DNA of 64,000 nt from Porphyrobacter sp. GA68 (GCF_022605525.1 NZ_JAKQYJ010000001.1:911001-975000); one strand, 5' to 3'. Positions 34,197 through 43,026 are shown, numbered from the stretch's first letter. Notes: generated by a model from the sequence alone, not told the origin. A program made the numbers and translations.

Positions 34197-35030
34197 ATGT
34201 TCGGATCTCTTGCCAGTCTCGCTCAATCCCACGCAAAACTGTCCCGGCGGAGCGCTCTACGCAGCGCCGTCGCCGCTCGATCCTTGAAGCTGATCGACAA
34301 AGCGCGGTGGCGAACACCGCTGGTCGCCGCCTGCCTTGCGGTCGGAGGGCTTGGAAGCCCTGCTGCGGCGACCACGGTGGTCATGAGCGCGCCCGACTGC
34401 ACTCCGCCCTCACGCACGGTCGTGATCCCCGGATCGGGCTCCGTATCCGGCTTCAGTTTCGCCTGTCCGGCCGGCATGGCTTACAGTGCGGGCGGAGGTG
34501 CGGGCATTGATGTCATTGCGCAACACACCCATTCGCTTGTCATCCAGAGTCCGGCACAAGGCGGAGCGAAGGGTCCGTTCACCGTTACGAGCGGACCATT
34601 CACCGTCACCGATGGATTTGCCATCTCCACGCTGCTCGACGGCTTTGCGTCGTTCCAGGGGAATGCCGGGTCTGACGATGTGTTCACTTGGAGCGCGACA
34701 CTGACCGCCACGTTTCTTGGCGGCTCCTCCAGTGTCACCAGCAGCGGCAGCATCAACAGCAGTCCGCAGCAAAGAATACGCGAATTCGACCTGAAGAACT
34801 TTCCCAGGGTTCGAGGCACCGATGTCTTTTCTTCCACCCTGACCGTCACAACGTCAGGACCGGGTGAACTGCATCTGGGTCAAACGGGGATCGCCACCCT
34901 TGCGGCCGTGCCGGAGTCGGCGACGTGGCTGATGATGATCTTCGGCTTCTGGTTCGTCGGCCTTCGTCTGCGCCGCGGAAAGACGAACCGAACCTACCTC
35001 CCCGGGCGGTTGGCGCACGCAATGTCGTGA
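34197..35030 (+). CDS. Secreted protein with a variant PEPxxWA C-terminal sorting domain
   Basis: 277 residues. AGGAGG lies nine bases upstream of the ATG, so the long start is well supported. The hydrophobic signal core (TPLVAACLAVGGLGSPAAA) only begins near residue 40 after a basic stretch, giving an unusually long n-region. The mature part is rich in Ser, Thr and Gly. The tail PESATWLMMIFGFWFVGLRLRRGK follows the sorting signal layout, but the box is PES rather than PEP, and about 18 residues follow the basic cluster. Function beyond surface display is unknown. FNR lies downstream on the opposite strand. Confidence 0.8.
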   Translation: MFGSLASLAQSHAKLSRRSALRSAVAARSLKLIDKARWRTPLVAACLAVGGLGSPAAATTVVMSAPDCTPPSRTVVIPGSGSVSGFSFACPAGMAYSAGGGAGIDVIAQHTHSLVIQSPAQGGAKGPFTVTSGPFTVTDGFAISTLLDGFASFQGNAGSDDVFTWSATLTATFLGGSSSVTSSGSINSSPQQRIREFDLKNFPRVRGTDVFSSTLTVTTSGPGELHLGQTGIATLAAVPESATWLMMIFGFWFVGLRLRRGKTNRTYLPGRLAHAMS

Positions 35031-35181
35031 ACCGGACCAGAGCAGATCCGGCCGTGGCGCCAATCTGTTCCTGCACGCCGGGTGCGGGGTGCAGTCGCCG
35101 GGCTAAACAGCGACGCTGACCTCGTCCGGATCACTGCGGACCGCGCCCCGGCGCCCTCGATCATCGGGCTGGCCGCGCGGT

Positions 35182-35907
35182 CTAGGCGATCAGATTTTCC
35201 AGCCTCGCCCGGTCAGAAATGATGACCTCCCGCCGTGCGGGCAGGGCGATGATGCCGCCTGCCTTCAACCGCGTGAGCTGCCGGCTGACAGTTTCAATCG
35301 TTAGCCCCAGCACGTCGGCGACCTGCTGGCGCGACAGGGGCAGGGTGAAAGCCGCGCTCTGTACCCCCACCGCGGTGCCGCATCCATCGCGTGCCAGCCG
35401 GTCGGCGGTTTCCAGCAGGAAGTTCGCCACTCGCTGTTCCGCGTTCATCCGGCCGAGCATCAGCATCCAGCGGCGCGTGCGGTCCAGTTCGGCCAGCGTG
35501 CGTTCCAGCAACTTGTGTTCAAGCCGGGGGTGCTCGCGGGCGAACCGATCAAAATCGCTGCGTCTGAAGACGCAGACATGCGCCTCGCTCAATGCTTCTA
35601 CCCCATAGGGGGTCGTTTCGCCGAAGGGGCGTCCGATGAAGTCCGAGGGATAGGCCAGTCCGAGGATCTGTTCCTTGCCGTCGCTGGTCTGGGTGAACAG
35701 CTTGAGGACACCGGCGATCACGTTGGCCACCAGAACGGCCTCTTCCCCCTCCCACAGGAGCTGCTCGCCCGGCTGCAGCAAACGCTGCCGGCCCAGCGTG
35801 TTCAGAATGGCGATCTCGTTCTCGTCCAGGTCGGCGCAGATGGCGCGGTTACGGATCGCGCAGGCAGAGCAGGGATTGGCCGCGGCGATGGGAGCGGGTG
35901 CGTCCAT
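35182..35907 (-). CDS. FNR/FixK-type oxygen-sensing transcription regulator
   Basis: 241 residues of the CRP/FNR family. The N-terminal NPCSACAIRNRAIC has Cys at 13, 16 and 24, and VCVF has Cys at 112; these match the four ligands of the oxygen-labile [4Fe-4S] cluster in FNR. A cyclic-nucleotide-like beta-barrel (about 30-140) is followed by the dimer helix and the HTH LSRQQVADVLGLTIETVSRQLTRLK, with the E-SR recognition residues of FNR proteins. It should activate or repress micro-aerobic genes in response to low oxygen. It is a single gene, convergent with the second PEPxxWA gene. Confidence 0.93.
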   Translation of the reverse strand: MDAPAPIAAANPCSACAIRNRAICADLDENEIAILNTLGRQRLLQPGEQLLWEGEEAVLVANVIAGVLKLFTQTSDGKEQILGLAYPSDFIGRPFGETTPYGVEALSEAHVCVFRRSDFDRFAREHPRLEHKLLERTLAELDRTRRWMLMLGRMNAEQRVANFLLETADRLARDGCGTAVGVQSAAFTLPLSRQQVADVLGLTIETVSRQLTRLKAGGIIALPARREVIISDRARLENLIA

Positions 35908-36101
35908 GCATCCTGTTTAGGCGCTGCATTCGTTTTGTCCAATTCGCCCGAGGGTGACGCTAGCGCGATCAGCTTCCCAGAAGCCACAACCGCACAGGAG
36001 GCCGGCCTGCCGCGCGGCACCGTGCCAGACGAAACTGCCCCCTGTGAAGTTCAGCGAGATCTTGAGATATTAAGTCACGAGGTACCAGACCACGAGATAG
36101 C

Positions 36102-36192
36102 TGGCGGAGACGGAGGGATTCGAACCCTCGGTACCCTGATAGAGTACGGTTCCTTAGCAGGGAACTGGTTTCAGCCACTCACCCACGTCTCC
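36102..36192 (-). tRNA. tRNA-Ser (anticodon GCT)
   Basis: Read on the minus strand from 36192: acceptor arm GGAGACG pairs with CGTCTCC, discriminator G, and CCA is encoded (36102-36104). The anticodon stem is GTTCC/GGAAC with loop CTGCTAA, giving anticodon GCT. The long variable arm (CGTACTCTATCAGGGTACC) fits a class II tRNA, and the T-loop TTCGAAT is present. About 91 bases including CCA. Confidence 0.97.
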
Positions 36193-36358
36193 GCAAACCG
36201 GGCAGGGGCCGGTGCGAGGATCGCGCTATAACCGTGCGAACGCCTGCCAGCAACCCGGATGTTTTTGCTTCATTCCGCAAGCCCAAAGCGTTAACGTGCG
36301 CTTCATTGCTGACCACCCACCTGTCAGCCGCTAGAGTACCGCAGTGGAGGGGACCGCC

Positions 36359-37126
36359 ATGAAATTTCACCTGTCGCTCGTTCGCCGGCTCGGCGTCGCC
36401 GTGGCCGCTGCCGCCGGACTCCTGGTCCAGCCGCTTGCCGCGCAGACCGTGCAGCGGATCGACCCCAGCACCGCCATCGATGCGGATCTCGACCGGACCC
36501 AGGATGCCTACGCGCCGCCCGCGCAAAGCTTTCCGGTCGATCAACCCGCGCCCTACGACGCGCCGCGGGTGGTCACCGCCGAGGAGGCATCCGTCGCCGC
36601 CAGCCAGGCTGCGGCGCAGCCGCAGGTCGCGGCCGCACAAGGCGATACCTACAAGCAGGACGACCTCATCGGCGCGGCCGAAGGGTTGTTCGGCAAGGGC
36701 GCCGAGGGGCTGGCCCGCCTGATCGAGGACGTGCTGCGCAAGCAGGGCGAACCCAATGGTTACATCGTCGGCCGGGAGGCTGGCGCGGCCTTCGTGGTCG
36801 GCGCGCGCTATGGTTCGGGCACACTGTTCCACAAGGTCGAAGGACAGATGCCGGTGTACTGGACGGGGCCGTCCATCGGGTTCGATGCCGGGGCCAACGC
36901 GGGGAACACCTTTATCCTCGTCTACAACCTGTATGACACGCAGCAACTTTACGAGCGGTATCCGGCCGCCGAAGGCCAGCTGTATGCAGTTGGCGGCATG
37001 AACGCCTCGTACCTGCGCAAGGGCAGCGTGGTGCTGATCCCCATCAGGGTGGGCGCCGGTCTCCGCCTGGGGGTGAACGCGGGTTACATGAAGTTTTCCG
37101 AGAAACAGACCTGGCTCCCGTTCTGA
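36359..37126 (+). CDS. eipA: EipA family periplasmic protein (DUF1134)
   Basis: 255 residues from the ATG at 36359 (an ATG five codons upstream is possible); GGAGGGG precedes it. A signal peptide ends near PLAAQ (residue 29). The middle is Ala/Gln/Pro-rich, then the DUF1134 domain: GLFGKGAEGLARLIEDVLRKQGEPNGYIVGREAG, GARYGSGTLFHK, VYWTGPSIGFDAGANAGNTFILVYNL, and VGAGLRLGVNAGYMKFSEKQTWLPF. EipA is known in Brucella and Caulobacter as an envelope-integrity protein under CtrA control. A GTTAAC, which contains a CtrA-like TTAAC half-site, is at 36290-36295. Confidence 0.88.
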   Translation: MKFHLSLVRRLGVAVAAAAGLLVQPLAAQTVQRIDPSTAIDADLDRTQDAYAPPAQSFPVDQPAPYDAPRVVTAEEASVAASQAAAQPQVAAAQGDTYKQDDLIGAAEGLFGKGAEGLARLIEDVLRKQGEPNGYIVGREAGAAFVVGARYGSGTLFHKVEGQMPVYWTGPSIGFDAGANAGNTFILVYNLYDTQQLYERYPAAEGQLYAVGGMNASYLRKGSVVLIPIRVGAGLRLGVNAGYMKFSEKQTWLPF

Positions 37127-37201
37127 ACTGAGCTGCGGGCGAGCAGGGGTGCCGACGCCATGGGGCTTGCGGCACCGCCGCGCGCCCGGCATGGAGCGGC
37201 C

Positions 37202-38380
37202 ATGTTCGACCGCCTCCAGCCGCAATCGCCCGATGCGCTCCTCCAGCTGATCAAGCTGCATGCTGCCGACAAGCGGGCAGACACTATCGACCTGGGAGTT
37301 GGAGTCTATCGCACGGCCGATGGCGGCACCCCCGTCTTTCGCGCTGTCAAGGCGGCGGAGAAGCGGTTGCTGGCAGAGCAGGAGAGCAAGGCGTACCTCG
37401 GCCCGGAAGGCGACACGGAATTTGTCAAAGCGCTGATGCCGCACATCTTTGGCCCCGGCGAGGCAAGGATGCACGGGCGTCTGACCGGCATGCAGACGCC
37501 TGGCGGGACGGGCGCAGTGCGGCTGGCGCTGGCGCTGGTGAAGGCGGCGGGAGGTCGCCGGGTGCTGCTCGGGACGCCGAGCTGGCCGAACCATGCGCAG
37601 ATCATCGAGGATCTTGGCCTCGAGGCTGTACTCTTCGATCATGTTGCCTCTGAAGGAACCGCCGATGCGGCCGCGGTTCTGACCCATATCGCGGCGGGTA
37701 CGGCCGATGCCGTGCTGCTGCATGCCTGCTGTCACAACCCGACTGGCATCGACTACAGTGCCGAGCAATGGAACGAGCTGGCGCAGGCGCTGGCGGATGG
37801 TTCGGTATTCCCGATCGTCGATGTCGCTTATCAGGGGCTGGGGCGCGGAATGGAGGAGGATGCACACGGCCTGCGCGCGATCCTCGCCGCCGTGCCCGAA
37901 GCCGCCGTGGCCTATAGCTGCGACAAGAACTTCGGCCTTTATCGCGACCGCGTGGGCGCGCTGTACATGCTGGCCGCCGATGAAACCGTTCTGCCGGTCG
38001 CCGCATCCAACGCCAATGCCCTGGCGCGCGCGAACTGGTCCATGCCGCCCGATCATGGCGCTGCGGCGGTTCGCCTGGTGCTTGGCGACGGGGCATTGTC
38101 CCGCGACTGGCAGGAGGAACTGACCATGATGCGCGACCGGATCCGCTCCATGCGCGAAGCCCTGGCCTCGGCAGCCGACAGGGCGCCGGGCGTCGGCCTG
38201 GCCGAATTGCTGCATGGCAACGGACTGTTTGCGATGCTGAAACTTTCGCCCGAACAGATCGTCAGGCTGCGCGAGGAGCACGGCGTCTATATGGCCGCTT
38301 CGGGCCGGATCAACGTCGCGGGATTGACTGAGGCAAACCTGCCGAAGTTCGTCGACGCCCTTGCCAGGGTTTCGGCCTAG
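37202..38380 (+). CDS. Aromatic/aspartate aminotransferase (class I, PLP)
   Basis: 392 residues from the ATG at 37202. Family landmarks: DLGVGVYRTADGGTPVF, YLGPEGDTEFVKAL, LTGMQTPGGTGAVRLAL, LLHACCHNPTGIDY (the NPTG loop), VDVAYQGLGRGMEEDA (Asp and Tyr that hold PLP) and the Schiff-base lysine in SCDKNFGLYRDRVGALYML (near residue 240). The pattern matches AspC/TyrB-like enzymes that transaminate aspartate or aromatic amino acids with 2-oxoglutarate. In SCDK an Asp stands where S-x-S-K usually has Ser. It follows eipA after 75 bases on the same strand; co-transcription is uncertain. Confidence 0.9.
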   Translation: MFDRLQPQSPDALLQLIKLHAADKRADTIDLGVGVYRTADGGTPVFRAVKAAEKRLLAEQESKAYLGPEGDTEFVKALMPHIFGPGEARMHGRLTGMQTPGGTGAVRLALALVKAAGGRRVLLGTPSWPNHAQIIEDLGLEAVLFDHVASEGTADAAAVLTHIAAGTADAVLLHACCHNPTGIDYSAEQWNELAQALADGSVFPIVDVAYQGLGRGMEEDAHGLRAILAAVPEAAVAYSCDKNFGLYRDRVGALYMLAADETVLPVAASNANALARANWSMPPDHGAAAVRLVLGDGALSRDWQEELTMMRDRIRSMREALASAADRAPGVGLAELLHGNGLFAMLKLSPEQIVRLREEHGVYMAASGRINVAGLTEANLPKFVDALARVSA

Positions 38381-38493
38381 GTTTTCGGCGCCCCCGGGCG
38401 TTTGTTCATGGGCCTTGCCTTGCGGCTGGAACTCAGGGCCGCCACGGGGCCGCCCACCACAACACCGCACCGCTTCGCAGCTGTCACGTCTCG

Positions 38494-39111
38494 CTAGATG
38501 CCGCCCACTGCCTGCATGCGCCGCAGGTATCGTGCCAGAACGTCTATTTCGAGGTTGACGCGATCGCCGGGCCGCAGTGCGCCGAGTGTCGTCACCTGAC
38601 CGGTATGCGGGATGATGTTGAGGGTGAAGCGAGTCGCGCCATCGGTCTCATCGACCACCTCGTTCACTGTCAGCGAGACGCCGTCAACGGTGATGGAACC
38701 CTTGGGCGCGATGAATGGAGCAAGGGCAGCGGGCGCGCCGATGGCAAGCCTGGTCGATCCGCCGATCTCGTCTGCCGCGAGCACGTGTCCCACCGCATCC
38801 ACATGCCCGGTGACGATATGGCCGCCAAGTTCGTCGCCCAGCCGCAGGGCAGGCTCCAGATTGATGGGCCGCCCGCTCTGCCACTGGTCGGCGGTGTGAC
38901 GCACGGTTTCATCGGACACGTCGACCGCGAACCAGGCATCGCCCGCTTCCCCGCCGCGCTCCACCACCGTCAGGCAAACCCCCGAACATGCGATTGATGC
39001 GCCGATGCCGATGTCTGCAGGATCAAACGGGCACGCGATCCGCACCCGCAGATCGCCGCGCTCCTCAACCGTCAGAACTGTGCCGACGGCGGTGACGATG
39101 CCGGTGAACAT
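38494..39111 (-). CDS. ribE: Riboflavin synthase alpha chain
   Basis: 205 residues. It starts MFTGIVTAVGTV and contains two lumazine-binding repeats, the second starting near GGHIVTGHVDAVG (residue 97). The conserved active-site SGVCLTV in repeat one and VDGVSLTVNEV in repeat two are present. It forms riboflavin from two molecules of 6,7-dimethyl-8-ribityllumazine. It is the last gene of a minus-strand operon with ribD 12 bases upstream. No FMN riboswitch was seen before ribD, and none would be expected inside this operon. Confidence 0.97.
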   Translation of the reverse strand: MFTGIVTAVGTVLTVEERGDLRVRIACPFDPADIGIGASIACSGVCLTVVERGGEAGDAWFAVDVSDETVRHTADQWQSGRPINLEPALRLGDELGGHIVTGHVDAVGHVLAADEIGGSTRLAIGAPAALAPFIAPKGSITVDGVSLTVNEVVDETDGATRFTLNIIPHTGQVTTLGALRPGDRVNLEIDVLARYLRRMQAVGGI

Positions 39112-39123
39112 GGGGCAGTACTC

Positions 39124-40092
39124 CTATCGCGTCCGTTCGTAGGCTTCGTAAAGATCGCTGCCAAGCTGGCGTCGCTCCACCTGTCGCCACAGACCGTGCG
39201 TTCGTGCGAGTTCGGTTATCCCAAGATCGCCCACGGCGCTGCGCCCCGCACCGACAAGGATCGGTGCACGGTAAAGGTCCAGGCGGTCCACCAGGTCGGC
39301 GCGCAGGAACGCCGCGGCGGTTTCGGCACCACCCTCTATGTAGAGGTACTGTTCTTCCATGGCGAAGATCGCTTCGGGTTCGCGCAAAACCGCTCTGCCA
39401 TCGGGCGCTTCCTCGCGGGTCAGGACCATCCGGCGGGGCGAACGGTTCTCCAGACCCGGCAGGCGCACGTCCAGGCGCGGCCGGTCATGGCGCCAGGATT
39501 TGCCGCCCACCAGAATAACGTCCTGCCGCGCGCGCTGTGCGTGGACGTGGGCGCGGGCGGGCGAGCCTGTGATCCACTGGCTCTGCCCGTCCGGCAACGC
39601 GATCTGGCCGTCCAGCGACATCGCGAGCTTGAGCGTGACGAACGGCCGCCCGCGTTTGTGGCGCGCGACGTAACCGGCCAGCCCCGCCTCCGCCGCTGCG
39701 CAGGGAACGTGTTCGGCAGCAATGCCCGCCGCCTGCAGCCGGATGATGCCGCGCCCCGCAGTGCGCGGATCGGGGTCCAGCATGGCATAGACCACCCGCC
39801 GCACTCCCGCATCGACGAGCAATTGGGCACAGTTCGGACCCCGGCCGGAGTGGTGCGCACACGGTTCGAGCGTCACATACAGGGTCGCGTTCTTGGCTTC
39901 TTCGCCCGCCTGCTCCAGCGCCGCCGCTTCGGCATGAGGACGCCCGCCAGGCTGGGTCCAGCCGTGTCCCACGACCTTGCCGTTCCTGACCAGCATGGCC
40001 CCCACCGCCGGGTTGGGCAGGCTCAGCGGCCGGCCGTGCTCTGCAAGCCGTGCCGCCGCCGCCAGCCAGCGGCCATCATTATCGTGGAGCAT
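39124..40092 (-). CDS. ribD: Riboflavin biosynthesis deaminase/reductase
   Basis: 322 residues from the ATG at 40092 (MLHDNDGRWLAAAARLAEHG); earlier in-frame sequence runs through the preceding gene. The N-terminal deaminase has the zinc site PHAEAAAL and EPCAHHSGRGPNC (near 50-86) and the NPAVGAMLV start. The C-terminal reductase begins RPFVTLKLAMSLDGQIAL and contains QDVILVGGKSW and a GGAETAAAFL segment. The protein performs both the deamination and side-chain reduction steps. It overlaps the upstream membrane protein gene by 14 bases. The reductase half is shorter than in E. coli RibD. Confidence 0.95.
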   Translation of the reverse strand: MLHDNDGRWLAAAARLAEHGRPLSLPNPAVGAMLVRNGKVVGHGWTQPGGRPHAEAAALEQAGEEAKNATLYVTLEPCAHHSGRGPNCAQLLVDAGVRRVVYAMLDPDPRTAGRGIIRLQAAGIAAEHVPCAAAEAGLAGYVARHKRGRPFVTLKLAMSLDGQIALPDGQSQWITGSPARAHVHAQRARQDVILVGGKSWRHDRPRLDVRLPGLENRSPRRMVLTREEAPDGRAVLREPEAIFAMEEQYLYIEGGAETAAAFLRADLVDRLDLYRAPILVGAGRSAVGDLGITELARTHGLWRQVERRQLGSDLYEAYERTR

Positions 40093-40513
40093 TAGCGGTT
40101 GTATTGCCTTCCTGCGCAGCCTGCCGCCGAGCCGCTTCCTCCTCAGCCCTGATCCGTGCCTCCATGGCATCCACATCAAGGCCAGTGGCGCGGCCGAGTT
40201 GGCGGTACAGTTCCCTGCTCGTCTCTGCCTGCTCCTCTCGCAGGCGATTGAGTGCATCCTGCACCTGCTGCCGTTCCGCGTTGCGAGCCGCAATCTCCGC
40301 GTCGGTTCGCCCGTCTGCAAAGGTGGTGATATAGGTCACGGTGGGTCGTTCGGGCGGGGCGTAGATCGTTTCATGCGTGACCAGCCATATCAACGAGCCG
40401 GTAATCACAGCTGACGCCGCGAGTATGGGCCAGCGATAGGGGTTGGGCTGGCGGAACACTTCCCAGAAATCGGCAATTCCGCCACGCGGATCGTATCGGC
40501 TGATCATTCTCAT
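40079..40513 (-). CDS. Unidentified single-pass membrane protein with C-terminal coiled coil
   Basis: 144 residues from the ATG at 40513, or 142 from the ATG at 40507; neither has a clear ribosome-binding site. The N-terminal cytoplasmic part MISRYDPRGGIADFWEVFRQ precedes one membrane helix (PILAASAVITGSLIWLV, about 32-49) and a charged C-terminal region with heptad-like Ala/Glu/Arg (NAERQQVQDALNRLREEQAE...). The order suggests an anchored periplasmic or cytoplasmic coiled coil. No family recognised. It lies between ygjP and ribD and overlaps ribD, so it is likely expressed with them. Confidence 0.7.
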   Translation of the reverse strand: MRMISRYDPRGGIADFWEVFRQPNPYRWPILAASAVITGSLIWLVTHETIYAPPERPTVTYITTFADGRTDAEIAARNAERQQVQDALNRLREEQAETSRELYRQLGRATGLDVDAMEARIRAEEEAARRQAAQEGNTTANAPR

Positions 40514-40560
40514 GCGTGGCAAAGATAAGGCGGCCTGCGTCCCGCGCCAACCCGTGAATC

Positions 40561-41310
40561 TCAGCCAAAGTGCCGGTAAAGCGCGCGTCCCTCGTGCTTG
40601 AGCCACCGGTCCGCCGCCGCCAGGTCGCCGTCGAACAGATCGGCCAGGCAGGCGTGGAAGGCAGGCGAGTGGTTGAAATGCAGCAGGTGCGCGACCTCAT
40701 GCGCGACAACGGAGCGACGCACATGGTCAGGTGCCTGAATCAGTCGCCAGTTCACGCGGATTGTCCCCTTGCCCGAACAGCTGCCCCAGCGACGCCGGGC
40801 GCGGGAAAGGCAGAAAGGCGGGGTGGCAACACCTGCGAGCGAGCAGTATTCGGCCAGATCGGCGGCCATGACCCGCCTCGCTTCTTCCTCCAGCCACCGC
40901 TGCAGGCGAGGGCGCAGGCTTTGCTGAGGGCCGCCTACGTGCAGGGTCGGGCCGCAGATTTGTGGCTTGCGCGCTCGTCCGGGGCTCCACTGGATGGATA
41001 GAACAGCGCCCCGATAGGTCAGATTCCCTTCCGCGACCGGGCAGGCTGGCGTCGGCAGCCGTTCCAGCTGCGCCTCCAGCCAGCCGCTGCGACTGCGGGC
41101 GAAGGCCAGCGCATCGAGCGTGCGGCCCCAGGGCGGCAAGGTGACACATACCTCGCGCCCGGTGGCCCCCAGCCGCAGGATCATCCGCGTGGCGCGCGGG
41201 TGGCGCCGAACGGCAAGCGGCAGGGTGCGCCCGCCAACCTCCACCGTCAGCTCGGCGGGCGGACGGCGTAGCCAGTCGATCAAGCGGCTTGCGCTCCGGT
41301 GCTCCGCCAT
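40561..41310 (-). CDS. YgjP/SprT-like metal-dependent hydrolase (DUF45)
   Basis: 250 residues minus one stop codon, from the ATG at 41310; longer in-frame sequence would overlap ycgN further. The zincin motif VVAHEVAHLLHFNHSPAF has the HExxH pair and a third His (near residue 190-204). The preceding RRRWGSCSGKGTIRVNWRLI is the DUF45 WGSC signature. The family is predicted metallopeptidase or hydrolase without a defined substrate; E. coli YgjP is its reference. It overlaps ycgN by 31 bases. Function beyond that is unknown. Confidence 0.85.
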   Translation of the reverse strand: MAEHRSASRLIDWLRRPPAELTVEVGGRTLPLAVRRHPRATRMILRLGATGREVCVTLPPWGRTLDALAFARSRSGWLEAQLERLPTPACPVAEGNLTYRGAVLSIQWSPGRARKPQICGPTLHVGGPQQSLRPRLQRWLEEEARRVMAADLAEYCSLAGVATPPFCLSRARRRWGSCSGKGTIRVNWRLIQAPDHVRRSVVAHEVAHLLHFNHSPAFHACLADLFDGDLAAADRWLKHEGRALYRHFG

Positions 41311-41738
41311 TCCACGACGTGATGCTCCAGCGGACCAGCCTCGATCTCGCTGATGGCGCGCCCCGCCACTGAAATGCCGGAGCGAACCGCGCCGTCCGTG
41401 TGGCCGGAAACCAGTGGGTGCCAATCGGGCAGCGGCTGTCCGTCAGCGCGCAGGCGATAAGCGCAGGTGGGCGGCAGCCAGCTGACATTTTGCACGATTT
41501 TCAGCGTAAGGCGCAAACAGTCGGGTACTCTGGCCTTGCGTCCGGCGTAGTCGGTGCAGCGGGCGCTTCTCGTGTCGAGCAGTTCGCACGCGACATTGGT
41601 TTCCACGACCTCGCCGGTATCCTCGTCTTCCAGCTTGTGCAGGCAGCATCGGCCGCAGCCATCGCACAGCGCCTCCCACTCGGGCGTGGTCAGCTGCCCC
41701 AGCGGCAGTTCCCAGAACCTGTCTCTCAGCGCACCCAT
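41280..41738 (-). CDS. YcgN family cysteine cluster protein (UPF0260)
   Basis: 152 residues. It starts FWELPLGQLTTPEWEALCDGCGRCCLHKLEDEDTG, with C-x2-C-x2-CC, the family metal or iron-sulfur binding pattern, followed by further Cys in NVACELLDTRSARCTDY and PDCLRLT and PPTCAYRL, ten in total. The family is conserved but of unknown biochemical role. It sits between SCO1 and ygjP, overlapping both (13 and 31 bases), which points to one transcript. Confidence 0.9.
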   Translation of the reverse strand: MGALRDRFWELPLGQLTTPEWEALCDGCGRCCLHKLEDEDTGEVVETNVACELLDTRSARCTDYAGRKARVPDCLRLTLKIVQNVSWLPPTCAYRLRADGQPLPDWHPLVSGHTDGAVRSGISVAGRAISEIEAGPLEHHVVEWRSTGAQAA

Positions 41739-42340
41739 CGCGCCAGTTCCGCAGCGACGGCTTCGGCGCCCTGATCGGTTGGAAGGGTTGCGATCGGCTC
41801 TCCCTCAGGACCGAACAGGTAGGTGATGTTCGAATGGTTCATGAGGTATCCGCCGCCCGGCTGTTCTTCGCCCCGGCTGTAGAACACGGCGAACTTCTCC
41901 GCCGTTTGCTTCACCTGTTCCGGCGTTCCCGTCAGACCGATCAGATCGGGCGAAAACGCGGCGGTGAATTCTGCAAGCGCGGCGGGATCGTCGCGTTCCG
42001 GGTCGATGGAGATGAAGATCGGCTGCACCTTCGCCGCCAGTCCCGGCTCTTTCTGGGCGAACAGCGCAAGACCGCGCATCGAACGCTGCACGTCGGTCGG
42101 GCAGATATCCGGGCAGTAGGTAAAACCGAAGTACACGATGCGGTATCGACCGTCGAAATCGGACCAGCTGACCGGCTGTCCGTTTTCGCCGGTCAAGGTG
42201 AAGTCGCCGCCGATCGTTGCCCCTTGCAACGGGGGTTCGGCGGGCGGAGCGGCGGAACAGGCCGTCAGAGCGGCCGTTGCCAGCAGAGCGGAAGCCAGCC
42301 CGAGAAGGGGCCGGACGCGGAGAGTCGATTGTGTGGGCAT
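41726..42340 (-). CDS. SCO1/SenC copper chaperone
   Basis: 204 residues. A signal with lipobox (LTAC, Cys near 28) makes it a membrane-tethered periplasmic protein. The thioredoxin-like domain has the copper ligands CPDICP (near 75-80) and the His in MNHSNITYLFG (near 165). SCO1 delivers copper to the CuA site of cytochrome c oxidase and affects redox signalling. It is the first gene of the ribD-ribE operon and is divergent from the ankyrin gene across 50 bases. Confidence 0.93.
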   Translation of the reverse strand: MPTQSTLRVRPLLGLASALLATAALTACSAAPPAEPPLQGATIGGDFTLTGENGQPVSWSDFDGRYRIVYFGFTYCPDICPTDVQRSMRGLALFAQKEPGLAAKVQPIFISIDPERDDPAALAEFTAAFSPDLIGLTGTPEQVKQTAEKFAVFYSRGEEQPGGGYLMNHSNITYLFGPEGEPIATLPTDQGAEAVAAELARWVR

Positions 42341-42390
42341 GGCGCTGCGGTTAATGGTCTGCTAAGCGGCCAGCCGCAAGGGATAAGCCG

Positions 42391-43026
42391 ATGTTTTGGG
42401 CACAACGGGGTGTGATGATGAAGCAAATGAGCCTGGCTCTGGCCCTGATGCTTGGTTTCGCAGGCATGGCGGCGACCCCTGCCTCGGCGCAGCAGTTTTC
42501 CGAAGGATACACGTTTCTCAAAGGTGTTCGCGACCGCAATGGCACCGTTGTCACCGAGGCGGTCGAACGGCCGGGTTCCACCGTCATCAATGCCCGCGAC
42601 CTTTCCAGCGGAGAAACCGCACTGCACATCGTGACCGAACGGCGTGATACCACCTGGCTGCGCTTCCTCACGGGGAAGGGGGCCGATCCCAACATTGCCG
42701 ACAAGCGCGGCCGCACGCCGCTGCAGATCGCGGCCAATCTGGGGTTTGTCGACGGGGTGGAGGTGCTGCTGGCGGCGGGTGCCCGCGTCGATCCGACCGA
42801 TCGCACGGGCGAGACGCCGCTGATCGCGGCTGTCCATCAAAACAATCTGGCGCTGGTGCGCCTGCTGCTGAACAAGGGAGCCAATCCCGACCACGCAGAT
42901 AATTCCGGCCGCACTGCGCTCGACTATGCCCGGCTCGCGGGAGAACGCAGCCCCATGGTGCAGGAGTTCACGCGCGCGGCGGCAGAGCGCAGCGAACAGG
43001 GCAGGACCTATGGCCCAGGTGCCTGA
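42391..43026 (+). CDS. Secreted ankyrin-repeat protein
   Basis: 211 residues from 42391, or 203 from the ATG at 42415; the earlier ATG has AAGGGA eight bases upstream, the later gives a cleaner signal peptide (MKQMSLALALMLGF, ending PASAQ). Three to four ankyrin repeats follow: GETALHIVTERRDTTWLRFLTGKGADPN, GRTPLQIAANLGFVDGVEVLLAAGARVD, GETPLIAAVHQNNLALVRLLLNKGANPD and a partial GRTALDYARLAG. It is probably a periplasmic protein-binding module. Its stop overlaps the COQ9 gene by 17 bases, so the two may be coupled. Confidence 0.88.
   Translation: MFWAQRGVMMKQMSLALALMLGFAGMAATPASAQQFSEGYTFLKGVRDRNGTVVTEAVERPGSTVINARDLSSGETALHIVTERRDTTWLRFLTGKGADPNIADKRGRTPLQIAANLGFVDGVEVLLAAGARVDPTDRTGETPLIAAVHQNNLALVRLLLNKGANPDHADNSGRTALDYARLAGERSPMVQEFTRAAAERSEQGRTYGPGA

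Noticed and set aside
36102..36192. tRNA-Ser as a possible integration site of a genomic island
   Set aside because: No integrase, no repeated 3' tRNA end and no change of gene type around it were found.
36179..38470. 763-codon open frame antisense to eipA and the aminotransferase
   Set aside because: Both sense genes have motifs, ribosome-binding sites and correct length; the antisense frame has none and overlaps the tRNA-Ser gene.
38381..38493. FMN riboswitch near the riboflavin genes
   Set aside because: ribE and ribD lie at the end of a longer operon, and no RFN-like conserved helices were recognised there or upstream of SCO1.
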